The notes beneath the pieces were generated by a model that saw nothing but the letters and a program-made list of their open reading frames with translations, did not search any database and was not told where the DNA came from. A program made the position numbers and the translations under genes. Source: Cercophora sp. LCS_1 (Eukaryota > Ascomycota > Sordariomycetes > Sordariales > Lasiosphaeriaceae). From it: a stretch of 64,000 bases of DNA. Positions 19,883 through 34,797 of the stretch are shown here, piece after piece; the first letter of the stretch is position 1; every line of letters starts with the position of its first letter. The DNA lies in the NCBI GenBank assembly GCA_036250225.1, contig JAPZLL010000001.1, positions 620,001-684,000 on the forward strand, given 5' to 3'.

Positions 19883-22800
19883 ATGGCGGCCACAATCGAC
19901 GTGAGCCTGCAGCGGGCGTCTCTTTTGAGTGATGCGCAAACTCTGCATTTTTTACCGCCAGAACTGCTGCTCGTTATCCAGGACCAAACATCAACCCGGT
20001 TTCTGGACGCTGTCGCGAGCGCAGCTCTCATTGCCCCTGCAACCGACAGCATATACTGCCATTTTGAGTCGCTTTTCGCAGACATATGCGCCAGATGGAC
20101 TCTCTCTTCCTCAAAACTCGATGTGAGGGTGCTCGCATCCTTTGCCAGGATCCTACCTTTTTCTCCGTCTCTCTCAGTCTTCCTCACCACCCACCTTCAA
20201 CAGGGCCTGGACAAGCTCGACTCACTCAACCTCGAGTTGTACCAGGATGAAGACCTTTCGGTCGTTCTTATAGCCCTATGGAGACTCAACAACTTTGACA
20301 AGCGGACCTATGCGCCCCTGTCAAGACCTTCTCAAATCCAGGCGCTCTTTAGCCACCAGGAACTGGCCATCAGATATCTCGCCATCAGGGTGTTTTGTCA
20401 GCTTCACGACGCAGCAGACATAAAGCTCGAGGCCCTTATTAAGAAGCACGTTCAGAAGAGCGCCGGTATCATGGCAGAGTTAGACGGGGGGACGTCGGAC
20501 TATGCGTTCCTTAGTCTGTATGAGGATGCAAGAGCCCACAAGATCCGGGACCTTCGCAGTAGAACTCAGGCTGCCGTAGCTGACTCTTCCCAGCCGCGGC
20601 TCCCAATCCAAAATCTGACTTCTCGTGTTGTTACATATGGCAAGACAGTCCTCCCGCGACCCCTAGGCCCTGTGAACACACCAAGCACACTAGCCCTCAC
20701 ACCAACCACTGTTGAAAACCTTGAGAACCTCGGCAAATTGCTGCAACAGTCTGGTCCCATCCTGCTCCATGGCCTCTCGGGAGCTGGTAAGACGTCACTG
20801 GTGCACGAGGTGGCAAGAGAGTTGGGCAAGCAAACGGATATTGTGACGCTGCACCTGAACGAACAGACGGACGCCAAAATGTTGCTGGGCCTGTATACCA
20901 CGGGCTCAAGACCCGGGTCGTTTGAGTGGCGCGCTGGTGTCTTGACCACGGCGGTGAAGGAAGGGAGATGGGTATTGATCGAAGACCTTGACCGTGCCCC
21001 TACTGAGGTCATGAGCACACTCTTGCCGCTCATCGAGCGAGGGGAGTTGCTGATCCCTGGCCGGGGAGAGAGGATACAAGCACCTAGCGGGTTTCGCATG
21101 TTTGCGACTGTCCGTACGCTCCTTGGCATGAACGACAGGGAAAACCTGCCAAATCTCATTGGATTGCGCCTATGGCAGTTGCTCCATGTCAAGGCGCTTC
21201 CTCGCGATGACTTGCGGGACGTCATTGAAAGCAAATACCCCCTTCTTCACAAGTATATCGATGGTATACTTGCTGTATTTGACCAGCTCATCGCGTCCAC
21301 TACCGGTTCAGCACGTCTCCTTCATGGTCGCGCAGCACTCGACCGGCCTATCGGGACACGGGACCTCCTGAAATGGTGTGGCCGACTGGATGAGATCCTA
21401 CGGGCCGCGGGCTGCAAATCTGGCGAGGAGGGGATTACGGACACTACCAGAGACCGCATGTTCTTGGAGGCCGTCGACTGTTTCGTTGGGAATATCCACG
21501 AGGCGGCATCCCGAAAGGCGTTGATCACCGCAATCGCGAAAGAAATGCACCTCTCGCCGGAAAGAGTGCAGCACTATCTCACCGGCTACGTTCCCGACCT
21601 TGAAGATAATGAGGCGAGGTTGACAATCGGTCGTGTCTCTTTTACCAAGCCAAGGCGATCAAGCAGAGCTATCAAGTCAAAGAGGCCGTTCGCAACAACT
21701 ACACACGCCAAACGGCTGCTCGAGCAGATTGCTGTGGCCGTCCGTCATCGTGAGCCGCTTCTGCTTGTCGGTGAGACGGGTATCGGAAAAACAACGGTCA
21801 TCCAACAGTTGGCCGACTCCCTAGGCCATCAACTCGTTGCCGTCAACCTGTCACAGCAAAGTGAAGCCGGTGACCTTCTCGGTGGCTTCAAGCCCATCAG
21901 CGCACAAACGTTGGCTATGCCTCTGAAGGAGGAATTTGATGACTTATGGGAGAAGACCGGTGTCTCTGCTGAGAAGAACAAGGTGTACTTGGATCAGATC
22001 AACAAAAAGTTCGCCAAGGGAAGGTGGAAAGAAGTCTTGAAGGAATGGCGCAAAGCTCCTAAGATGTTTGAAGCCATTCTCACAAAGCTGGAAACCGGTC
22101 AGACGAAGCACGGGGCAGATGCTGAAAATGCTGAAGGCCAGCCGGCGAAGCGCAGAAAAACGGAGTCGACCAAGTTACAGCGGTTACGAGACTTGAAATC
22201 GAGCTGGGACACCTTCTCCCAAAACCTGGACCAGTTTGACAGGCAGCTGTCGAGTGGCCCTGGTGGCTTTGCGTTCGCCTTTGTCGAGGGAAAGATCGTT
22301 AGAGCGGCGAGAAATGGAGACTGGGTTCTGTAAGTGTAAACCCCTTCTTGGAGTCTTGTTCGAAATAGTCATCTTTCCAGGCTCTCAGGAGTCAAAAGTG
22401 TGTTAAAACGGAATTGCTAACATATGAATCTTAGCTTGGACGAGATCAACCTCGCCTCCCCAGATACCCTGGAAAGCATCGCCGGCCTCTTCCAGCCTAA
22501 CCCTTCCCTTCTTCTCTCAGAAACGGGAGAAATCGAAAGAATACAGGCTCACCCCAACTTCCGGGTCTTTGGCGCCATGAACCCAGCCACTGATGTTGGC
22601 AAACGTGATCTTCCCCTCGGTCTGAGGTCTCGGTTCACTGAGATTTACGTCAACAGCCCGGATCGCGACAAGAAAGACCTTCTGACTATCATCAAAACTT
22701 ATCTCAGGGGTAACAATAGCACAATTGACCGCCTTGCGGACGACGTTGCGGAGCTTTACCTGGAAATTAAGCAACGCGCAGAGGCCAAGATGCTTGTGGA

Positions 22801-25800
22801 CCAGGCAAACGAGGTGCCCCATTTCAGCCTGCGTACTTTAACCCGTGTTTTGACGTATGCCAACGATGTCTCATCGTTCTACGGCCTCGAGAGAGCGTTG
22901 TACGAAGGATTTTGCATGGGGTTCACAACTCTTCTCAGCGAAGATTCCGAGAAAACAGTCATGCCTTTGATCCAGCAGCACCTCCTCAAACGGAAAAATA
23001 TTCTCACCCTGCCACCTAAAAAGCCGACTGACGGAAAGAACTACGTCAACTTCAAGAATACCAGCAAAGACCACCAATACTGGCTTCTTCAAGGGCGGGA
23101 GATGCCAGTAGCCCGGGAGGACTACATCATCACTCCGTATGTCGAAAGGAATCTCTTGAACTTGGTTCGCGCTACCTCAACCAGTCGATATCCCATTCTT
23201 ATCCAGGGCCCGACTTCCTCTGGAAAGACCAGTATGATTGAGTACCTGGCAAATTATACCGGCAATAAGTTTGTACGAATCAACAACCACGAGCACACGG
23301 ACCTACAGGAGTATCTTGGCACCTATGTCTCTGACTCCGAGGGCAAACTCAAATTCCAAGAAGGTCTTCTGGTGCAAGCTATGAGAGAGGGATCCTGGAT
23401 CGTTCTTGACGAGCTGAACCTTGCGCCCACTGATGTACTCGAGGCGCTCAATCGCCTCCTAGATGACAACCGCGAGCTCTTGATTCCAGAAACACAGGAA
23501 ATAGTTCAGCCCGCGGAGAACTTTTGCCTCTTCGCAACCCAAAACCCTCCTGGACTATATGGCGGCCGAAAGGTCTTGTCTCGGGCGTTCCGCAACAGAT
23601 TCCTGGAGCTTCACTTTGACGATATTCCGGAGAGCGAGCTTCAAACAATCTTGGAGAAGCGCAGTCGCAACACCTCGCCGCCGGACTGCAAGCGTATTGT
23701 TGCCGTTTATAAGCAGCTTACCCGTCTCCGGCAGGAAAGCAGGGTTTTTGAGCAGAAAAATAGCTTTGCTACGCTCAGGGATCTGTTCCGATGGGCACTG
23801 CGAACATCGGAGACCCGTCAAGACATCGCAGATAACGGATTCATGCTTCTTGCCGAGAGGGTGCGCAAGCCTGAAGAACGCGAAGAGGTTCGGAAGGTTA
23901 TCCAGGAGGTCTTCAAGGTTGCTATCAATCCTGATATTCTCTATGACCTTGAGTCGGCATCTGAGTTCAAGAATGTCCGCGCCAGAAATAGCCAAGGTGT
24001 CATCTGGACAAGGGCGATGCGACGTCTCTATGCTCTCGTCAGGCGTGCAGTTCAAAACAACGAGCCGGTCCTGCTGGTCGGCGAGACGGGCTGTGGCAAA
24101 ACGACGGTCGTTCAATTACTTGCAGAGTTTGAGAAGCAGACGCTCCACATTGTCAACGCTCACCAAAACACGGAGACGGGCGATCTTATTGGCTCGCAGA
24201 GGCCAGTGAGGAACAGGGGTGCAATTCTTGACACCCTGAGGCGCGAGCTTGAGGAGGCTTCCAAGCTTCTGGGAAGACCTGTGGCGTCTCTCGAGGACAT
24301 GCAAGCGTGGTACAAAGGTCTCTCTACGGCTGATTCAGCTAGAATCCCGGCGGACCTGAAGGCCAGTATTCACTCAGCAACGACGAGAAGCAAGGCCCTT
24401 TTCGAGTGGAGCGACGGCAGCCTCGTCCACGCCATGAAAGAAGGGAGCTACTTCCTCCTAGACGAGATTTCCCTTGCCGACGACTCTGTGCTGGAAAGAT
24501 TGAACTCGGTTCTTGAACCACACCGCAGTCTCCTCCTCGCCGAGAAGGGCGTCGAGGACTCGTTTGTCAAGGCGGTGGGTGGCTTCCAGTTCTTTGCTAC
24601 GATGAATCCTGGAGGAGACTTTGGCAAAAAGGAACTCTCACCGGCCCTTCGCAATCGTTTCACAGAAGTCTGGGTCCCTGCTTTCTCAGAGGAAGATGAC
24701 GTCCACGATATCGTTGTCTCCAAACTCAACAAGCGCTTCAAGATCAAGAGCTCAAACCATAAATACAAGCCCGTCTCAAGGATCATCATCGAGTTCGCGT
24801 CGTGGTTCGGCAAAACATTCCGTCCGTCGTCCGCTACAGCTTTCTCCGTTCGTGACATCCTTGCCTGGGTACAGTTCATGAACATATCCGCTTTCGACAG
24901 ACCTGAGAAGGCACTCCTTCACGGCGCCGCCATGGTATTTATCGACACCATTGGCGCCAACCCTTCGGCGCTGCTAGCTGTTGATCCCAAGGAAATGGCA
25001 ACTCATAGACAAATGTGTCTCGACAAACTCGGCGAGCTGTGCGGCTGCGATGTCTCGCAAATGTATTCGGTAGAGCCGCAGGTGAAAGTGGACGCTGCGC
25101 ACCTCACTATCGGTGACTTTAGTGTTGCGAGAGCTGAGCAGGCAAAGCCAGACGCGGGTGATGAGTTCGGTGTCCCAACAACGAGGATGAACGCAATGCG
25201 CGTGGTGAGGGCTTTGCAAGGCACAAAGCCAATTCTCCTGGAAGGTAATCCCGGTGTCGGAAAGACAACACTTATCACCGCGCTAGCGAGGGCTTGCGGG
25301 AGGTCACTGACAAGAATCAACTTGTCGGATCAGACCGATTTGATGGATCTGTTTGGCACCGATGTCCCGGTTGAGGGAGCCGAGGCCGGAAATTTCAGGT
25401 GGCAGAATGCGCCGTTCCTCGAGGCAATGCAAAAGGGAGAATGGGTGTTGCTTGATGTGAGTTCCATGCCAGCTAGGGTTCCTATGTGGCACTAACTTGG
25501 AAACAGGAAATGAACCTTGCATCTCAGACGGTTCTCGAGGGTCTGAACGCCTGTCTGGATCATCGTGGAGAGGTTTACATCACTGAGTTGGATCAAGTCT
25601 TCAAGAGACATCCAGACTTCAAGCTCTTCGCTGCACAAAACCCCCATCATCAGGGCGGTGGAAGAAAGGGTTTGCCCAGCTCGTTCGTCAACCGCTTTAT
25701 CGTCGTCTATGCCGACGTGTTTACCAAGGAGGATCTTCTCCACGTCACGGCGAAGAAGTTTGAGAGGATTGGTAGTGAGACCCAGCACCGGCTCATTGAG

Positions 25801-28800
25801 TTTGTGTCGAGACTTGATGATGCGGTTGTGTCACAGAGAACTTTTGGCGCCCAAGGCTCGCCCTGGGAGTTCAACCTGCGCGATACTCTGCGATGGGGTG
25901 ACCTGTTGACGTCACCGAGCGCCTTGCTGGCAGACAGAAAACCAGATGATTTCCTCGATGTTATCATTCGCCAGCGCTTCAGGACGGAGCGAGACAGGGA
26001 AGAGGTCAACAAGCTTTTTTCCGATATTTTCGGCCGCATGCCCGAACGCCATGGCCTCTACCACAACATTAGCTCTGAGTCCTGCCAGGTTGGGCTCGCC
26101 ACGCTGCAGAGAAACGTCCTTTCGCAGCCGACCCCGTTCCCACCCATCGACCCAATCCCAAGACTCAAGGAGATCGAGTCTGTTCTGATTGCTGTGGAGC
26201 AAGACCTGCCATGCATCCTTGTTGGACCTTCTGGAAGTGGCAAATCGGCGCTGCTCAGCCACGTTGCCGCGCTTGCTGGCAAGGCTTTGGTCATCTTCCC
26301 ACTCAATGCCGATGTTGACGCTATGGATCTCATCGGCGGCTTCGAACAGGCTGATCCACACCGAGAAGTCCTGGCCTCGTTGAAGAAACTTCAGCGCACC
26401 CTCCAGACGCAAATCCTTCAAGCGGTACCGGAAACGATTCCCGATGCTGCCCTAGATCTAATGGGCGCGTTGAACGCCCTTGCTGGAGAGTCACAATATG
26501 AGAACATCCTGGCCATGATTGAGGTCTTGCAGGCCGGCTCTGTGACCGAAGATCTCGACCTCGCTCTCTCAAAGGCAGCTGACTTTCTGCGTCAACCGTT
26601 GACCATGGAAAACCCTCGTTTTGAATGGCTTGATGGTGTTATTGTTCGAGCTGTGGAAACAGGCGCATGGCTGGTCCTGGACAATGCAAATCTGTGCAGC
26701 GCGTCAGTGTTGGACAGACTCAACTCTCTACTCGAGCGACCGAATGGCTCTCTCAGCATCAACGAACATAGCGGGCCCGGAGGCGAGCCGAGAATCATCA
26801 AACTGCACCCGGACTTCAGGATATTCCTTACGGTTGATCCGCGGTATGGCGAGCTTTCGCGAGCCATGAGAAACCGTTCGGTCGAGATCTATCTCGACGA
26901 TGAGGTTGTGCCAATGGAGACAAGAATTGGTCAGATCGCGCCTGTTGAGGGCCCGCTGCAGAGATATCGCACTGCAACGAGGATCTCAAAGGAGGCAGGG
27001 GCAGAGCTTCTTGCATGGGATGTCCTTTCTCTTGCGGACACCGCAGTCGTTCAAGAATTTGCCCTGGCGACGGGCGATGCCGAGGATTCGAATGCCCTGA
27101 CATCGGCGTTGAATCGTGCAGCTAGAGACCAGTTATCCCAGTTAGTTCGGTCCTACATCGGCGCAGAAGAAGCTGCGCCGCTGAGGAATGCTGTCGCCCG
27201 TCTTTATGGGGCCGCGCCAGACAGGATGTCGATGCCTTTGCATCCTCTTCTCAATTCTCCCATGCTCCAACTCCTGGAATGTACCCAGCAGGGACTTGTC
27301 TACTGGCTTGCTACTTGCTATGAGGCTTACATGGGTCTCCAGAATTTTGAGTCGGTGATGAAAGCCCAGCTCAGCAAACTCAACATCAGCAAGCCATCAT
27401 CGTTGAATCGTCTCCAGAGATCCAAGGCTGCAGATACCGTCGCTTCTCTCTCCAAGGATTCAACAGCTCATGCTGTTCGATTCCTATCGTCGGTCATCAA
27501 AGCATTCAAGACATATCTAATGGAGCAGGCAGACCAATCCGATGCATGGAGAGAACGAAGTTCAGCGCTGTCACGACTGATGCTGTTCTGGAAGCGAACC
27601 AACGAGGCGCTTGTAGCAGCTTCCTTCGACGAAGCCCGCTTTCAGGCTCACCTTACCCATGGGGCCAGTCTTATCCAGGCCGCGTCCACAGCTCTGCAAC
27701 ATGCTGATACCCGGAAGATGCTCTCCACCATTTCCAGTTATCTCGAGCGTGATTTCGTCGTTGGCTTCAAGCTATCGACCGGTCTCAGCATGGAGTTGCT
27801 CTGGAATCTCCTCCGCCCCGATCCGATCCCTGACCAGCAGACGGTCGCCCAGGTCGTTGAGATGGAGCGTTTGGCAGACCGTTTTGACTCCCTGCGCTGG
27901 CGGGCTGATGTCAACGTCTCTACCCTGCGAACTGTGCAAGAATCAATGTCCAAGGCATATGCTGTCATCCGCACCGGAAAGGGTGACGCCGCGGGCTTGG
28001 TCAAGGCTTTACAAGCAGAGATTACGTCTCTTGAGGCAGGTCTTGAGCAGCACACTGGTGAACACCAACCATTCTTTGCCTCGAGCTTCGAGGGGCTTCG
28101 ACAGGCCAATGTTTTACGACACTACCTCGAAGACAATAGTGTGCCATCGGGCTTGTCGGACATCGACGTCCTTGCCAGCTTGCCGACGTTGGGACTCATG
28201 CGTCTTGCTACCTTGAAGTCAACACCCTTGCAGGCGGTGGACTACATGCTGGTCCAAGAAAGCGAGGCCCGCCCTTGGTCTGGTGCTTTGACCAAGTCAT
28301 TACTGCTGAAATATGACTCTGCTTCCTCGGCGAGTCTGCACGAGCTTCGGTCTCTCGAAGTGGAAATGCCCATCATGGGCAAGGCTTTGGCCGGAGCGAC
28401 CGAGGCGTTGGCCACTCCATCCGTCGAAAAGACAGAACAGCTTCTCCTCGGGCTGATGGACCAGGTCGTGCGCGCTCACGGCCGGAGCTACGAGGGCCGT
28501 GTAGAAGGCATTTACCGCGAAAGACTCGCTTTTGACCCTGAGAAGTTTGCCAACATCTCTGATCCTACATCCTGGCTCGCCCACAGTGCCAATCCTACCG
28601 GGCTGGACGGTGCCGATAGCATCTTCGCTCCGCAGTTCAGCAAAGCTCTGACAGCCCTAGCCGCAGCGGCAAGAGGGTGCCAACCACGCGCCGCGTACAC
28701 CTCTATTGCATGGGTCCAGTTTGCTCTTGGATGTATCAGGCTTTTCGTCCCAGACAAGATTTACGACCCGCATCACCGTGCCCAGGTCGAGGCCGAGGAG

Positions 28801-31800
28801 CACCGGGAGTTGCACCAGAGTCTCCAGGAGAAAATCGCCGCCGTAGAGGCATTTGAGCTTGCATTTACGGGCCAAAAAGATAGCAATCGCTCCAGACTGC
28901 TCGCCGAGGAGGCTAACGGGCTGGGTGAGCCGCCCGAGGTGCAGCAGATCTATCGTCCCGGCGATGCGGAGCTTCGCGGTCTGCAGGGAGAATTCAACAA
29001 CGTCCTGAACGCGCTCATCAATAACGATGTGTCATCTTCACATATCCGTTCCGTTTTGCGGTCACCCACCGAAGCTGCCGAGGAGCTGGCACTTATCGAA
29101 CAGAATGTGGTTCTCCTGATCGGGCGCTTGATGGGCCGCTTTGAAGCTTATCAAGACTTGACAATGCCATTGATTGGCTTCCTCCGCTGTCTCCAGCTGG
29201 GTATCTCTCTCGGTCGAAGTGCGGTGCCCGTTTTGTCGACAGACGATGAGAACCCCAAGGCTCTCGTGGCTGTCACTCCCTTCCTTGGGGGCACTGTGTG
29301 GAAGGCCGATGCCACGGGCTTCAGAGCGGCAAGTCTAGAGTTCCTCTCCTACATACAAGCCGTCGTCGCGGTCGAGGGGCTTGACAAGATCCCTGTCTCT
29401 CTGCGTTACGCTCTGCACGAGACACTTGCTGCGTTCCACGAGGAGTGGAGTAAGAAGCTTGAGGCTGATCGTAAGCTGGAGGAGCAAAGGACCAGCCTAT
29501 TCCGACACAAGGGCACTCTCGAGGATGAAGAAGAGTTTGATCAGGAGGAGTTCAACCAGCTCTTCCCAGACTATTATGCCGATGACGGGGAAGACGAGGA
29601 CAAGCCCAAACGGAGAAAGCCGGCCAAGGGAGGACGTGAGCTGTCTGTCTTACTCGCTGAAGCCCATGAGAGGATCTTCCTCGCGCCCGAGGATGCTCAG
29701 CAGACCATTCGCGGGCTATGCACCCAGGTTGCACGCAAAGTAGTAAGAGAAAAGCGCAACGCGACTGCATGCGAGCCTGAACTGGATGGTTTGCTTTTGC
29801 CCGCCACACTCCTCGTCTTCGATGAGCAAGTCAAGGCCTTTGGGTCGAGGGTTGACTCATCAAGCCATAACTTCTACACTGATGCCAATCTTGGCGAGGT
29901 TCGCAAACTCTTGTCACTCGTCAACTCAATCAAGGAGCGCTTCCTAGAACTGCAGGGTATTGATGAAATCGGCCACCACCAAACACTCGCGGACACTGTC
30001 TTGGCATGCGATAAGGTGTTGGAACTAGCGATTGACGACCCGCTGGCTAGCATCCTTCCTAGCATTGAGCGCCTTTACGCCTTCATGTACGAATGGCATG
30101 AGGGCGGCTGGGCAACACAGGCCAACAAGGCTACGGCGCTGTATGAGAAGCTCCGCGATACCATTTGCGACTGGCGTCGTCTCGAGCTGTCGAGCTGGTC
30201 GAGGTTGCTTGACACCGAGATGAAGAAGTGCCATGACGATGCCAAGTCGTGGTGGTTTATTGCCTATGGCGCTGTCATTCTGGAGCCTTGCTCGATCTTG
30301 CAGCAGGGTATGGATCTCAAGGACCATGCTGTCAAGCTGTTAGGTGTTCTTGAGGGCTATTTTGCCAGCGCAAGTGTTGGCCAGTTTACCTCGCGCCTGA
30401 ACCTGCTCAAGCAGCTCAAGAACCAGCTTGATTTGCTCGTCATCGATGAGCCCGCCCTTGTGCTCATCCGAGACGCCGTTCAGAACTTTATCGTCTACTG
30501 CGGTCGGTATGAGAAAAAGGTTGCTGAGACAATCCGAGCTGGCAAGGCACCGTTGGACAGAAAGATGAAGGATGTGTTGCTCATGTCTAAATGGCGCGAC
30601 AAGAACATTGAGTCGCTGAGGGACAGCGCCCGAAAGTCGCATCAGAAGCTGTTCAAGCTTGTTCGCAAGTTCCGCGCCGTGCTAGAGCAGCCCGTCAGGG
30701 CGATTGTCGAACAGGGACTGCCTGAAGAGGAGCACTCGAAGGAGGAGAGTGCCCCGCAACTGTACAAGATCAGGGCTGATCTGGACGCGATCAAACTGTG
30801 CCAACAGCTAATCCCCGGCATCCAAGAGATCCCGCAATGGGCAAGGATGGGCAACCTCGATGCCGTCCTCAAAGCCATGTCCAAACACGGCTCATCTCCT
30901 AGCACCGCTGTTGGCGCAGCTGGCTTGGTGGACGACTTCATCACGGATCTAGTGTCGACCATGACAGAGCTGAGGAAGGAGACTCCCGGAACCCTCACGG
31001 ACGAGAACAAAGAAGCCGTCAAGCACCTAAAGACGCGCAAGACCAACTTATACAGCGACACCCTCAAGACCCTCCGCGCGATGGGCTTCAGCAGAAATCT
31101 CGGCACAAACGTTCTCGAGCGCCAGGCCTCAACGAAGCTGGTGCTCGTCGCCTCAGGGCTTGTGCCCCAGGGCTCATGCGCTTCTCTGGACGCCACGGAG
31201 TACTTTTACCACAAGACGTTGGATCTCGCACCGAAATTCCGTCTCGCCTCGCAGGAATACTCGGATGATCTCAGCCGAGAAGTTGTACACCGCAGTATTG
31301 GTTACCTCGAGGGTGTTCTCTGTGTCATGTTCCGCCAACGACAGTTCCTCTCGCGTACAGCAAAGGCGGGCAGCGAGCTTGGAGGAGTGATCGCGTCTGT
31401 CAAGGAGCTTTCCGTTGCTCCAAAGTTCAGAAAGCAGGGGGTTGTGACGAACCACCCGCAGGTGACTCGCTGGGTGTTGCAAATTCTCAGGTTTGCAGTG
31501 CACCTGGTTGAAGTTCACGCGAAGCTTGGCGGTTCAGACAACGAGGGTGTTCGCGACCTCTTGGACAGTTGGGTCGACAATTTCGCATCGCTAGATTCTG
31601 CGCAGGACAAGCTGCCACGGTTCCCAGAGGGGTTCAGCTCCGAGCCTCAAGAGAAACTCCAAACGGAGTTACAACATCAGCTTGTTGCTCTTCGGGGTAA
31701 CCTGGAAACACTCGCAACCGAAAGGCCGGACCTCGCCTTCATCATCAACCAAATCCAGCTTTGGACCGACGTCCAAGCCGTCGACATGGTTGATGGGGCG

Positions 31801-34797
31801 CACTCGAGCACCACCCTCAGTGACTTTGCTCAATCAACCATGACCCTGACCAGCAAGATCCTCGTCGCGCTGCAAAACTTTCAAAAGAGCATCCAAACCC
31901 TTCTCACGGAAACAGATGACTCGGGCTGGTTCCTCGCCTACAACTCCGCCCTCGAAAAGTCCATCGACTCACTTCGCATCCCCAAGATCACAGAGGAAAC
32001 GGCGTCTCTGCTAACGGAACTCAAATCCCTTGATCTCAGCAACCCCGCCGCCGCCACCGCCCTCCTCCGCGCGGTGCTCCCCGTCATCGAACAGTACTAC
32101 GCCGCATGCACCCACAACATCAACCAATACGGCGAACTCCACAGAACAACCTGTCGCCTAGGTTACACACTAAGCAACTCTTTCGTACAAATTGCCGCCC
32201 AGGGATTCTGTTCGCCCAAGGAAAAGAGCGACGAAAAGTCTGGTGAGTCCGGAAAGGTGGAGAGCGGTACCGGATTGGGCGACGGAGAGGGCGCCGAGGA
32301 TATCAGCAAGGATATCAAGGCCGATGAAGACCTGAGTGATCTGGCGCAGGATCCGAACAATAACAACAAGGGTGATGATATTGAGGATAACGAGGATGCT
32401 GTGGATATGGGAGAGGATGAGCTAGAAGGCGACATGGGCAGTGTCGCTGGGGAGGATGAAGAGGAGGGTGACAAGAGCGGAGACGAAGATGGCGATGAGG
32501 ACGACGGAGAAGATCAAGCGGGTGATGTGGATGATTTGGATCCGACGGCTGTCGACGAGAAGATGTGGGATGGCAGTGGAGAGGATGATGCCGAGAAGGA
32601 CCAGGAGGGTGATGGATCCAAGGGGAAGAAGGATGAGGACGAGCAGGCTGCTGCTGAACAGTCTGGCAAGAAGAAGGAGGAAGAGAAGGAGGAGATGATG
32701 CAGGAGGCTGAGGAGCAAGTGGAAGGTGAAGAGGAGGCTGAGGGTGAGGCTGGACAGGAGCAGGAGGGACTACCGCAGGATGAACTGAACCGCCAGGATC
32801 AGAATGTCGAGGAGAACGACACGTTGGCGCTGCCCGATGACATGAATATTGACATGAGCAGCGACGACGAGGAAATTGATGGAGAGGAGGATGATCTGGA
32901 TGATTTGAAGGAGTTTGAGGAGGAGGGCAAGGTTGATGAGCAGGAGGCTGAAGGGAGGGAGGAAGAGGAGGAGCGTGGAATGGATCCTATCCAAGAGGAG
33001 GATAATATCGATCAAGAGGATGCTGAAGAGGAGGGAAATGTGCCCGGCGATGAGGAGATGGATGTTGATATTGACAATGAGGAGGCGGATGCCAAGGAAG
33101 AGGAGAAGGCTGAGGACGAGAACAAGACCGAACAGCCTCAGATGCGCGACGACGGCAACTCTGCCGACCAGGACAATGCGGCTCCCAGCGATGTCCAGAA
33201 CGGCGGTGGCCAGGCTCAAGACGACAACAACATGCAGGATGAGCAGACCGACAACAAGGCTGCCCAGCGAGAGCAGGGTGCCGCTGGCCAAGAAGCTGCT
33301 GATGAGAACGCCGCTGCTGGAGAAAAGGGCGCCGCTGCCAGAGCTGACGGCGAGCAAGGGTCAGGCGGCGACAACGCTGAGGCAAGCGATGCCCAACCGT
33401 TCAAGAAGCTTGGAGACGCCTTGGAGCGGTGGTACCAAAACCAGCGCGACATCCGCAACGCACCAGACAGCGAAGAGAAACATGATGCGTCGGCGCAAGA
33501 CATGGCCCGCGCCGAGTTCCAGCATCTCCAAGACGAAAACGCCGAGGCAGATGCCCAAGCCCTAGGCACTGCTACGGATGAGGAGACACGGCCTATGGAC
33601 GATGCGATGGCCATCGACACCGAAATGGAGGATGGCCCCAACATGATGCTTCCCGACGAGGACGAGGCGGGAGAGGACACAAAACAAGACGTCGACGTGG
33701 AAGACACCGACATGGCCGAGCCCCAGGACGGTCCCAAGAAAGACCGCGAGGATGGTCGCTCCGGCGTCGCAACGAGACAAGGCGCCATGGATGACGACGA
33801 GGACCAACTTCCCCACACCGGGCGCGCGGAAGACGACGAAGAGCAAAAGATCCAAGAGACCTCAACCCAGCTCTCGGCCACCCACCTCTCCGACAGCAAC
33901 CACACCCTCCGCGACTACTCGGAAGCTCTCGAGATGTGGACAACCTTCCAAACCAAAACCCAGTCCCTCTCCCAATCCCTATCCTCTCAACTCCGCCTAA
34001 TCCTGGCCCCCTCGCAATCCACCAAACTCTCCGGTTCCTTCCGCACAGGCAAACGCCTCAACATCAAGAAAATCATCCCTTACATCGCCTCCTCCTACAA
34101 GCGCGACAAGATCTGGATGCGCCGCTCCATCCCCTCCAAGCGCGCCTACCAAATCCTCCTCTGCGTCGACGACAGCTCCTCGATGGGGGACAACTCCTCC
34201 TCGGGTCTCCTAGCGCTCGAATCCCTCGTCATGGTGTCCCGCGCCCTGACCATGCTAGAAGTAGGCCAAGTCGGCGTCATGGGCTTCGGCACAGACGTCT
34301 TCATCGCCCACCAACTGACCTCCCCGCTCCTAACCTCCCACGATGCAGGCGCCCGCGTCCTGCAGCACTTCAACTTCAACCAGCCCACAACAGACATGGT
34401 GACGCTCCTCCGTCGCACAATCGACCACTTCCGCGACGCGCGTCTCCTGCAGCACGCTGGCTCCGGGAGCGAAGATCTCTGGCAACTGGCGCTTGTCCTC
34501 TCAGACGGGTTGGTGCAAAACAAGGACCATGCGCGTTTGAGACCGCTGCTCCGCGAGGCGATGGAGCAGCGCGTCATGGTGGTGTTTATCGTCATGGACG
34601 ATGCGGCGAGGGGTAAAAAGGGGCATAGCGTGCTGGAGCTCAAAGAGGCGAGATTTGGTCCCGATGGGACGCCGGTGATTCATCGGTATTTGGACTCGTT
34701 CCCTTTCCCGTATTATTTGATTGTGCATCACCTTGAGGATTTGCCGGGTGCGTTGGCGGCGTTGTTGAGGACTTGGTTTGCTGAGGTTAATGGTTGA
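19883..34797 (+). CDS. MDN1: Midasin (Rea1), giant AAA+ ATPase of 60S ribosome assembly, 4919 residues
   Basis: Three exons, 19883-22329, 22435-25456 and 25507-34797 (introns of 105 and 50 bp). The length is near that of yeast Mdn1 (about 4910). Six AAA+ modules are seen by Walker A motifs: GLSGAGKTS (about residue 297), GETGIGKTT (about 629), GPTSSGKTS (about 1073), GETGCGKTT (about 1364), GNPGVGKTT (about 1752) and GPSGSGKSA (about 2062). A long helical linker follows, then a very acidic Asp/Glu stretch (about residues 4060-4620), and a C-terminal VWA domain with the MIDAS motif VDDSSSM (about 4710). Midasin uses the MIDAS domain to pull assembly factors (Rsa4, Ytm1) off pre-60S particles in nucleolus and nucleoplasm. 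Both introns interrupt a Walker B motif, in the second and the fifth AAA module. No break or missing domain was seen. Confidence 0.98.
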
